From the NCBI GenBank assembly GCA_963920765.1, contig OY987244.1:28252358-28316357 (forward strand): 64,000 bases of DNA, read 5' to 3'. The DNA comes from Ulota crispa (taxonomy: Eukaryota; Streptophyta; Bryopsida; Orthotrichales; Orthotrichaceae). Below, in pieces: positions 1-9,797 of this stretch. Within the stretch, counting starts at the first letter, position 1. Every line of letters begins with the position of its first letter. The notes beneath the pieces are model-generated. The model saw only the letters and a list, made by a program, of their open reading frames with translations, had not been told where the DNA came from and did no database searches. Position numbers and translations under genes: made by a program.

Positions 1-800
1 GAATCAAGGAAGCTTTTTCAGTGAAAAGGTGTTTTATGAAACTTTCTCCGATTCTACAGTGGCAGCTTTTCTTTGTCATCCTAGTTTTCTTTCATCAAGA
101 GAGTTGTTGAAACGTGCAAAATAACAATAAATTTCCTGTTCACGAGGCGTCATTAAATTCGCATAGCATGTTGAATATTCACACTTTGCAATTATACCAT
201 GAGTTGTTTGACTTCAAGCTTCATCAGACTCTTGAAAATGGTTCAAACTTAATTTCTTGTTCATAGTTAGAAGAGTCTAATTCCAACAGCTAGGAATCAG
301 CCGTGAATTTATACAAGATATGCATGATTCTTGATATGTCATGAATGATCAATTAGTTCCGCACTGAGTCTTGCAGTTAGCGGTTGCTTAGAGATCATTT
401 TAAGTTAGATTTAATTCTCTTAGGGTTAAATTGAGCTGCGTAATGACATTATTGTGTGGCTTGAGGTTGTGTTCGTGATACCCAATCGAGTTGGCTGTGG
501 AGTCTCCTGCTTGCTGATTTCAAATGCTGAGAAAGCGTTTGTCATGTTCAATGATCTCATGGGGGCAAGTTAAGCAATTAGACAGCATTCCTCTCCTAGC
601 AAGCTTGGCCTTGCCCATATGAGGTACCATTGTTGCTACTAATCTTTAAATCATCAATAATGAGAAGCTGGCAACATGTACAAACATGGTACTTTTTGCA
701 TGTAATTTGGGTATCCAAACAGCAACATCAAAGTTGGAGATTTTGCATATATTTGGTAGATGGTATATTGATTCTAGAGTGCATGTCTCACTGGCACAAT
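1..800. other. AT-rich flank without a recognised gene
   Basis: No long reading frame or recognisable protein motif is visible on either strand. The stretch is moderately AT-rich and could be intron or intergenic sequence of the plus-strand unit suspected just downstream. Confidence 0.4.
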
Positions 801-1294
801 GACTAGAAACACAGTTAATCCTTCACAAGGAAGCTTTTTGGACGTTTTTAGAGAGACAGAGGAAGTACTGTATAGCATCAGAGCCGAATTGGTGAGAATG
901 CTTTCATTTTCATTTTTTGAACTCTTTCATAAATCTGTCAACCTTTCCAGTTATTCTGTTTGTATGTTGACTGCCGCTTGAGATGATATCCCAAACACAC
1001 CGTTTGCTCTTCATTTATCCAACCATTCCTTGAAAGGTAGTTATCCTGATTCCTCTAGGGCTCCCTGACTAGATGAAGCATACCTGCCCCTTCAATGTCA
1101 TAACTCAAATGTATCATTTAAACAAGAGTTTCGTGTGTGTGCATGCTCTGAAGGTAGAATGCATTCATTCATTGGTTGTTTGGTGTTCTGACATACCTCC
1201 TTTGTATTTCAATGCAGAGGTACATACAGACAGAAGTAGAAAGCTGTAACTTGTTAATCGCTGTACATTTCAAGGTTGTAAGTGTGTTCGAATA
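801..1294 (+). CDS. Possible last two coding exons of an unidentified plus-strand gene (partial)
   Basis: Two short open segments join in the same phase. The first lies after an AG at about 811-812 and ends at 894 before GTGAGA. It encodes a peptide containing FRETEEVLYSIRAEL. The second starts at 1218 after a TTTCAATGCAG acceptor, contains RYIQTEVESCNLLIAVHFK, and ends at a TAA that overlaps an AATAAA hexamer at about 1290. The coincidence of phase, splice consensus and poly(A)-like signal suggests the 3' end of a gene whose body lies further left. I do not recognise the family, and the pieces are too short to exclude chance. Confidence 0.25.
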
Positions 1295-1830
1295 AACATC
1301 TGTAAGAAGTCCTTCTTTCCTTCTAAGTGCCTTAGTTTTCTTAGTATCCAGTTCTCTGCATATTTTGGTGTCAACACTTTGTGGAATATAATTTGGAAAA
1401 CATTTTGAATTTGCAGTGTGTCATTTTAATATCAGATAAAAGTGTCATTCTTCCCATTTTCAAAAGAAACCAAAAACGAGAAACTCTGAGAGTCGAGAAG
1501 ATTCTAATCCTTGTCAAGCCCTTACAGGCCTCAAATACTGCAACTAACAAATCCTCAAGCCTTTAGCCATACAAACTAACAAACCCCCTTATAAATCGGC
1601 AGTCATCTATGTACAGTAACACTAGCATAAGCTCTAACAAGTTCGACAGCATTAAAAGCGACACTATTTCCCTAAGACGCAGTCTTTAGTGACATAGAAA
1701 CGCGTCTATGAACAGGAACAGAAGAGACAAAATTCTGCAAGGACCAAAATACTCCTAGAGAAGATAGATCCCAAAAAATATTACTGGAATAAATGGTCCT
1801 ACTGCAATTTGACAAAATGTACAATTAATA

Positions 1831-2231
1831 TAAGGTCTTGATACTGCTACTTCCCCTTTCGATACTGCCACCCCACCTGAAATACATATTTTTGTTGAAC
1901 TTTTATTGCACCATTGTTATTTTTTTGATGTATTTTTGCTTCAAGTGATTCAAAAATCCTATATTTTTAATTTCAAATTCAAGCACCTCCAAATTTTGAA
2001 TATAGCCTTAGAATGATAGAGGTGAAACAAATTTTTTGATCCAAATCAAAAAAATCATTATTAAATTCTCACATTTCATGCTAAAAGCACACCTTGGGGT
2101 GTGGCGTTAATAATTTTGAGTGTTGTTTTAGTGGTTTCCCTTGTGATATTCAAGTGTGACAATACGTGATGGAACCCCTGCAAGTGGGGTGGCCGTATCA
2201 AAAAGAGGGGTGGCAGTATCAAGACCTTGAA
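1831..2231. mobile_element. MITE-like element with ~45 bp imperfect terminal inverted repeats
   Basis: The left end reads AGGTCTTGATACTGC, and the right end carries its reverse complement at about 2213-2228. Similarity continues inward through a second GATACTGCCACCCCAC-like block (1861-1878, matched at 2187-2202). The interior is AT-rich and non-coding. It lies in the 3' flank of the minus-strand kinase gene. A TTTATT at 1902-1907 inside it could act as the kinase poly(A) signal on the minus strand. The superfamily cannot be assigned by eye. Confidence 0.6.
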
Positions 2232-2257
2232 TATATACAAAATTCTAACTGAGAAAG

Positions 2258-5200
2258 CTAATCCTGGGTTAGCATGTGTCTAATAATGTTCAGAAGCTGC
2301 TGAATGTCGAAAGGCTTTCCGAGGTAGCCGTCCATTCCATGACTCAGACACGTGTCTTGATAGCCTTGGATAGCATGTGCGGTAAGTCCTAAAATCGGCA
2401 CCCTTGACCATCCATTCTCCGTTTCTGCTATCCGAATTTGCTCTGTCGCTGCTAATCCGTCCATAATTGGCATCTGAAAACAAAAAAGGTAAGATACCCA
2501 TTTCAAAACTAGACACCAAAACACTCCTGCCAAGCAATAAATATAGAGCTAAGTAACTAATACTTTGAGAAAAATCATGACATTGTTTAGCCCTTGTGAT
2601 CTTACACCTTTTTATTTGAGAATCGCAATCAACATAACTGACCCAAGTTTGACTGGTTTTCTAAACTGAAGTTTCTGAAGCATTCTTCTACTCTCATACA
2701 GCTCTTAATGGCCAGATTACATATTCTAACCGCATGTTTGATCAAATCAAAATGATGGATGTGGATTCTTGGTTGTAACAGAGAATGTTATGAAAGATTG
2801 AAGCCCAGGAGAAAAATTTAGTGACATGAGCTGACCTGTACATCCATGAGGACAAAGTCGAACTGGTCATGCTGTGCACAAATGGCATCTAAGGCTTGCT
2901 GCCCATCACCCACGCAGGTGACAACGTGACCGTGTTTCTGAAGCTGCCGGCTTGCTACTTTTTGGTTTATGAGATTATCCTCCACCAGCAGTATCTTCAG
3001 TTGAAGCTTTTTCTCAAACAACAAGCTCTCCGACTCTGTTGGTAAATCCCGAAAAAGGTCTGAATGTGGTGATGAGATTTCAGACAAAAATTTCTGGGAC
3101 TGGAAAGGAGGTGTCCCTGCCGCATGCTCTGCTTCTTCATGGTCAAGTGAAACATTTTCTAAACTACCTGGAGTTTTTACAGAGGTCAGCACTTTGGGAG
3201 GATCAAGCTCTGTAGCTGATAAACCACCTGCAGGGGGGTTTGCAGGCATGGATGCAATGACATCATCGCTGGCGCTTCTGTCACCATTCCAACGTGGCCT
3301 TGGTATTAAACTACTTCTCCACGCACTTCGTAGCTCAAAATCTGAACTTGAAGATCGCCGTCCTTGACTAGATTTGTTGTCTGTTGTACGGAAATTTGTT
3401 GCTGTGCTTTGAGAACTAAGCCTACCTTTGCTGAGTGACGAGCAATGAGTTTGTTTTTTTCTTGACACGAACGCAGACAGATCGTCCATTGAAATCACCG
3501 TGCTATAGCACTCTGGACTGCAAACCAAGCCGCCCATCAGGCTCCGTGTTCTGTTGTAAACCTGGCCTGATGGACCTGGAGATTTTACTCTTAGCGAACT
3601 CTCTGGTGAAGTAGTCGCCGTGCTGAGCACGAGAGGCAAGCAGAAGTGGAAGGCACTGCCCTTCCCTATTTCACTTTCCACCCAGATGGTGCCGCCTAAA
3701 AGCTCCACAAACCTGGTCGACATTACACACACTGGATGTGAACACTGAAGAGCTTGTCGTTGCAAAAACTTGCAACGGTTCGTCATCAACAACGTTGGAG
3801 TTATCAACGTATCTATTGTGCAGATTTGTCAACTTACAAAAACCGAAGATATCTGAGAATTGTGCTGAAGCGAAAACGGAGAACTGAGAGCCTTCGGGGC
3901 GAAATGACTAAGGTAGGAGGCTCTAAATCGGCTCAGGCTCTAAAATGGATCACCTTCTCAAATGTACTAGTGTTATACATGTTTTTTATAAGCTTCAACT
4001 ATGTACAGATAATGCACATTTGAGGTTGAGGAGGTGATCCATTTTGGTGCCCTATGCCATTTCAACTTTGAAATTTCATAACTAATTCTACAAAGTTGCA
4101 AAAAATATGAAACAACTTGGGTCAGATGCCAGTTCTTGAAGGAAAATTTATTGAAAAATAGTTCAAGAAGTTTCACCTACCCAAAATTCAGTTTCAGCCA
4201 TTAGATGATCCATTCATGAGCCTCCTACCTTAGTATTGCTTGCCAGAGATGGGAGTTAGTAGAACCTGTTGACTATACAGAGACCAAGGCCAGTCCCACC
4301 GTAAAGACGAGAAGTGGACGCATACGCTTGAGTGAAAGGCAGGAACATATCCTTGACCCTTTCCTGGTGCATTCCAATGCCGGTGTCACGAACTTCAAAG
4401 TGAATGAACATGCTCTCTGGAGTGTCCGCCACGGCGGATTCGGAAGCTGACACGGTGTCAACCGTTCTGCTGCTGCGAGGGCTCGGACCTGGTGCAACAA
4501 CGCGGCTCAACTGTCAGAAAGGAGAATAAAGGTAACTAATACGCACCCATAGTTAGTAAAAGGGAAAATTTCATGGATACCCTTTAAATTTGCAATATTT
4601 TCATAGATATCCCTGCATTTTCAGAAATTACACAAATACCCTTGGACCATAATTTTGAGGCATTTATTTGTTGTGCTCATACTTCCTTCATGACCAATGT
4701 TGAAGAAGGGAATGTAATGAAACAAAGAAGAAGCAACGTGCGCACAAAGGAAGAAGGGAACTGCCATGCACAACAAAACAAACGCCTAAATTTTTTGGTC
4801 TAAGGGTATTTGTGTAGCTTCTGAAAAAGCAGGGGAATCTATGTAAACAAACCTCAGGGGTATCCATGAAATTTTCCCTTAGTTGAACTACCCCCAACAG
4901 TATTTCAGATTCTTTATTTAGCTTCTTATAAGATGGAGAAATCAAATGACATGATTGTTTTTAAGTCGCTTTTGAAGCGTTCATTTGAGAGTGACCACTA
5001 AAGAGAGTGTCTTACCGTGAAGTGTGTTCATCTTGGACGCAATTAACGAGTCTGAAGCCAAACTCACGTGCACGAGTATAGATCCTTCGTGTGTAAACTT
5101 CAGCGCATTGCCAACTGTCAACCCCAAGCCCGGAATCACACTTGTCAGAGATGACAGCACTTTTGTATGCAGAAATAAAAGCTCAAATTTTGCATTTTAC

Positions 5201-7556
5201 TCTCTCTAACTGACACCACCTCTGGGCAACTAATGCACTCTCACGTTTGCTTGCAACAGGAAATGTGAAAATCTTTATGCGAGATATGTACCCAACATGA
5301 CACATTCCCAAGATATCTCAAGATATGCAGAGCAACTACAAAGTGCGTCATTAGAGACGGTTGAGTGGAAACACAAAGAGGGGAAGAAAAAGGTGGTTGA
5401 AGAAATGAACGACATCAAAGGAACGGATCTGCCAAAAAACAAGACTCGTGCACCAAACATGAGAAAGTGCAAACCTAAGTTGATCAAGCACTGTTGGAGC
5501 TTCCCCATGTCTCCTGCAAGCAACGGTGGCACAGTCCGGTCGACGTCCCAACACAGCTTGAGACCCCGCTCTTGAGCACGAGCTTGCATCATCCGAAGCG
5601 TGCTGGACACCATTTGGCGAACACTGAACGGCACGGTTTCGACGTCCAGTCCACCCGCCTCGATCTTGGCAAGATCCAGCACGCTGTTGATAATGTGCAG
5701 GAGAAGATCTGCGCATTCCTTCACGGAGACGAGGCTCTCCTTCTGATCTACCGTCAGTTCAGACTCCAGCAGCAACGCTGTCAACCCCAAAATCCCATGA
5801 ATCGGAGTCCTGCCCATGCCCATGCCCATGCCCATTGTTACAGTAGAGCGTGTCAGAGTTCAACACTTGTGTTAACAGAAAGGTTACAATCTCGAAAAGG
5901 CTACCGAAAACGAGCTTTTGCAGTCAGCTATGGAACTGTGGGGCTGGCATTGTGAACCTTTGATAAGTCCTTGTGAAAAGTGAGCGAGGACCGAGTTGAT
6001 TACCTGATCTCGTGACTCATGTTGGCGAGGAAATCCGACTTGGCATGACTAGCCATCTCCGCCTTCTTCTGCGAGATTTGAAGCTCCTCATTTGTTGTGA
6101 GCAACTGCCGTGTTCTGTAGTCCACTGTGCATTCCAGATCTCTATCTATTTGGTGCGGCCTCCGAGTCAGGCTCTTCTTCTCCCTCACCGCCGCCGCCAG
6201 TGTGATGCTCACTACGCCCATCACGATACTGAACAGCTGCACCTGCAGAACCCAAAATCAAAGGTACGCATCAGCTAAACTTCAATTTGCAGCTAACACT
6301 ACCAAACTTTGAAAAACACTACTGTTCTTAAATTGGCCATTGTTAGCATGACCCTCTGCAAAATCTCCATTGCATTTTGAAGCTATGTTGGGACGTGGAT
6401 TTTGCTTTGAGGGTTAGGATTTTTAATGGTTAGACTTTGGTAACTTCAAAATGAAATGTAAGTCAAGACAATGAATGAGACGACATTATTTTGAAAGCAG
6501 CTGTACCTGAAGGATGAGCTTGGTACTCCAAGGCGCCGGGGACTCGACAACGTAATACTAGGCGCCTCGACGGCGAACACTCCCCAGAGCAGAGCAAAAC
6601 GCCACCGTGAACACGGTGACAGCCCAACCAATACGGTTAAACCTGAACGCGGTGTACGTGATAAACGGGAAACACAAATACGGCATGGGGCGGAACGAGT
6701 GCGACTCCAAAAAGAACACCAGCGTCAGCAAACCCAACGTGATACCCGCCGTCAGCGCCACTTCCACTTCCAGCACTTTTACGGGACCTTTCAGATTCGG
6801 TGAGCATTTCCATGCCATCAAGTGCACAATCAACGGCGTCACGGTGATAATCGCGGCTAGAATGCCGAGCCACCAGGTACTCCAGAACTGCAAGAAGAAG
6901 TGCCACTTGGCCAAGGGGGTGCTCGTCACGCACAGCGCGATCAACGTGGAAAAGGTGATCGAAGTGACGCTCACGATGACCAGAAAGCACACGGCGTCCG
7001 CGACGGTGTCAATGGTGGGGTACTTCTTCTGCCGCCTCCCCTTGCACAGCTCCTTGTACAGATAGAACGCCTCCACATGGCTTTCAATGGTCGCCAGCAA
7101 GCTCACGAGGAAAAGCACTGATCCATACAGAGAGGTTAACCCAGGGCCACGCACTGCGGTATAAACTCTTGCAAGGTAAAGCCCGACCAAATTCCCTGGA
7201 GCCACGGAAAAGTTCCACAGCGCCGCCATGGAGGTCGACACGGCGAGCGGCAGGTACAGCGGGAAGACGATGGTCCCGCCCATGTGCATTCGAAGCTCAT
7301 CAGTGGAGCTCTCCCACATGACGATCCCGGAGAGCAGCACCGACACCATCGTCACCAGGTTGCGTCGCCCCAGGAGCACCATCTGCGCTGCGTCGCAGCG
7401 CTGCTCGCGCCATGCGTCACCGCCGCGGTGCGCTTGCGTCGCCATCCAGGAACTCCGCCGCGTCGGTGACGACGTCGGCGGTGTAGTACTGCAGCTGTCG
7501 ATCGCTACCTCCACGGGGGACAGTACTTCATCATTTCGACTGCCGCTCATCATCAT
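2258..7556 (-). CDS. MASE1-domain hybrid histidine kinase (seven exons, one in-frame TAG)
   Basis: This is a membrane-bound sensor hybrid kinase. Proposed minus-strand exons are 7556-6507, 6242-6004, 5809-5475, 5114-5016, 4488-4266, 3712-2836 and 2473-2258. All phases agree and the total is 3039 nt, or 1013 codons. The first exon encodes a multi-membrane-segment MASE1-like sensor, including a WWLGILAA motif. A coiled linker follows, then the H-box [13 protein letters not shown] (His about 427), N-box LINLVGNALKF, G1 DTGIGM, an F-box region, G2 GGTGLGL, and a C-terminal receiver with LLVEDN, phospho-acceptor LMDVQ (Asp about 939) and LGKPF (Lys about 994). By family knowledge it should autophosphorylate on His and pass phosphate to its own receiver and then to an HPt protein. 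The ligand is unknown. Codon 333 is TAG, at the end of MASE1, although the frame and family-like sequence continue past it. It is therefore a recent pseudogene, a sequencing error, or a recoded or truncated gene. Confidence 0.85.
3907..4234. mobile_element. MITE with CTAAGGTAGGAGGCTC termini, in a kinase intron
   Basis: Perfect 16-17 bp terminal inverted repeats (ACTAAGGTAGGAGGCTC at 3907-3923, reverse complement at 4218-4234) bound a 328 bp non-coding element in the intron between exons 5 and 6 of the kinase. A homologous copy in the opposite orientation lies at 30719-31051, with recognisable similarity across its interior. Confidence 0.75.
4558..4881. mobile_element. Foldback element, AGGGAAAATTTCATGG family (kinase intron 4)
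   Basis: Both ends carry AGGGAAAATTTCATGGATACC or its reverse complement. The two arms stay complementary for roughly 120 bp each (blocks around CAAATACCCTTGGACC and TTGTTGTGC, mirrored on the right), leaving a short centre. It lies in the intron between exons 4 and 5 of the kinase. Further family members are at 8756-9797 (interrupted), 25691-26010 and 30140-31176 (interrupted). Confidence 0.8.
5811..5834 (-). repeat. (ATGGGC)4 hexanucleotide repeat abutting a 3' splice site
   Basis: On the transcribed strand four ATGGGC units end exactly in the AG acceptor of kinase exon 3. They replace the usual polypyrimidine tract with a purine-rich repeat. Slippage here could weaken or shift the splice site. 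Confidence 0.75.
6558..6560 (-). other. In-frame TAG inside the kinase reading frame
   Basis: On the minus strand the frame reads ...[27 protein letters not shown] and then splices in phase to [12 protein letters not shown]. Sequence after the stop looks as protein-like as that before it. Neither other frame reaches the downstream exon in the right phase. An intron removing only the stop would be about 22 nt, which is too short. The stop separates the sensor from the kinase and receiver. Confidence 0.75.
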
Positions 7557-8755
7557 CGTTACCCAATCTGGCGACCTTTGATCTCAATTCTCTCACACAC
7601 CATCTCTCATGCTATCTAGCTAGCGTCACAGTCAGGCTAGTGCATGACCCCTCCTTGCAAACTCTTGTCAATTTTCTTGTAAGGATTTGCATATGCATTC
7701 CCTGTGTACTAACAGGGAATTGTGACAGAGGGAAAAATCACAGAAGAAATAGTCAGAAATGTCTAACCGATCACAAGGAAGATGTGAAGAATGACCGAGG
7801 GAAATTAACAAAAGCTTGCTGTGCCTCCTTGCCAACTAGGAACAAAGGATCTAGACATGCAGATAGCAAAACAGTCTAATGATGCGGTACATTAAAAATG
7901 TACCATTTCTGCCATCTCGAGGACAAGCTCAAATCTGTGCACAAGGTTACTACATCTATCGACGGCCTAGAAGTAATCTCTCCAGAATTCAGTCGAGTCT
8001 CAACAGAATTCAGTTTCGAAATGCGAGTCCGTGGAAAAGCAAGGGAGAGATACCAATTCAGACGTCACAATTCCGTACGCCGATGCCTTTCACTTGTGTT
8101 GTACACACGGTCTCACTCATGAACGACGACTGTCTCGTTCGGAATTCTGGTAAGCATAAGTTAGTTCCAGTACGGGCATGCTCGAGTAGGATGCTCTGCT
8201 TAAAGCCGGGATGGGTGTGAAAAGGGGGTAAAGACGGCGGCACATACGCCAAACGTGCACTTTGTAGAAGATCTCGGGCATGGGCATCGCTTGGCACGTC
8301 GCCAGTTGTTCGTCTCCATGGGATCTAGCGGTTGCGGGACGTCTGACGGGGATGGATGCGCGACAACATCGAGAGTGGCGGGATCTGAGATCCATACTCC
8401 ACAGTGAATTAAGTTGAGAGAGAGAGAGGAAAGGGAAGGCGGTTCACACGAGGCATGGGTTGGATTTGGACATGGTTTCCTGTTTCGTGGGGGAATGCTG
8501 GGCTGCCAAATTGCCTGATTCGTCGCCGTCACTCGCCGCGGGCGCACTGGCAGTGCTGCACTGGCAGTAGTGCGATTGCCTGGGATCCAGGTCGCGGACT
8601 TCCCGGGACGCATAGGCTTGTCCTTCGCAAGTTGGGTCGTTACCACTTCTGAGAAAACGGACACGTCATTCATCCATTTTTTTGCTTCTTCTTTTTCATA
8701 TTTCAGAGAGTTTTGAGAGCATTCACATGGGTGCACCAAAAAGCAAGGTATTTTT
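7557..8755. promoter_or_regulatory. Upstream region of the kinase gene
   Basis: No supported gene is present. The segment at 8200-8740 is richer in GC than its surroundings and contains open frames on the minus strand, but these show no recognisable domain. They are more likely leader or promoter sequence of the kinase. No specific cis-element was identified. Confidence 0.35.
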
Positions 8756-9797
8756 TAGGGAAAATTTCATGGATACCCCTGAAGTTTGCATTAGGGGTAA
8801 GATAGGAGCACCCATAAGCGTCAATCTTAAGGGTTTTGAACATGATGAGTATTAACAAACAGCTAGCAAATTATAGGATCCTATTAGGAATAGAAAAATA
8901 ATAAGTTTGCACTTTCAAATGTATTATTTGGATACTATGAGAATAAGTTGTGAATTTGTAAAGAGCAAACTGCCATTGCACCCATAACCACTTTCAAGGT
9001 TTCATGTTCACATGTTGTACATCCTTGTAATTATATCTATTCATTTCCATAGATTTTTCAAGATTTCAAAGGTGACAGTTATGGGGACAGTGACTCTTAT
9101 TAGTGTTCCTACCTTAGTCACAGTTGCATTTTTGCATTCTCAATCTTCACGGAAAACCGCCATGGCGCTTCCTCCGCAACTTGCACGAGTGCAGTTTTGT
9201 GAAGATCAAGGAAAAAAATTCTCAACGCCCAAGCATGGGCATGAAGGGCTATGTGAGAATTCTTACCATGGTCTATCTGTTTACCTGTTGTGAATTGCTT
9301 TTCACCCCTGTTTTTTTTGTTCCTCCAATTGGTGGCCGTGTTGCCTTCCTTTAAGTAAAACATTCTCCATTCTTCATTCTTCATTCTCCATCACCCATAA
9401 AAGGGGTGTCACACCTCCTTCCATAGAGAATTGCTCCTATTGGCTCCTACATTCACTCAGCCATTTTTCAATTCTCACAAAAAATTCAATCTTAGACCGA
9501 CCGTGACTACCCCTAATATTTACATTGATACCCTTACTTTTTCAAATATTACACAAATACCCTTGAACCATCATTTTTTAGGCATTTATTTGTTGTGCTT
9601 ATACTTCCTCCATGACCGGTGTTGCAAAGGGAATGTATTGAAACAAAAAAGAAACAATGTGCACACAAAGAAAGTGGCATACACAACAAAACAAACATCT
9701 GAATTTTGATTTAAGGATATTTGTGCAATTTCTGAAAAAGCAAGGATATATCTATATATATGGCAAACTTTAGGGATATCCATGAAATTTTCCTTTT
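8756..9797. mobile_element. Foldback element interrupted by two further MITE-like insertions
   Basis: The left end of the AGGGAAAATTTCATGG foldback family (8756-8795) stops abruptly at GTTTGCA. The rest of the same element resumes at about 9510 and ends at 9797 with GAAATTTTCC. The intervening DNA holds one unit whose ends resemble TAAGGTAGGARCAC in inverted orientation (about 8800-9122). It also holds a second unit bounded by TACCTTAGTCACAG and GTGACTACCCC (about 9110-9512), related to the element at 19345-19762. This is a nested insertion series. Exact junctions and target-site duplications are uncertain. Confidence 0.6.

Noticed and set aside
4489-4510. Kinase exon 5 starting at 4510 after TTCTGACAG
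   Set aside because: That acceptor would shift the frame. The next AG (exon from 4488) restores phase and gives HGPSPRSSR.
8200-8739. 179-codon minus-strand frame upstream of the kinase
   Set aside because: There is no known domain, and overlapping frames are equally open in this less AT-rich patch. It is more likely leader or promoter sequence.
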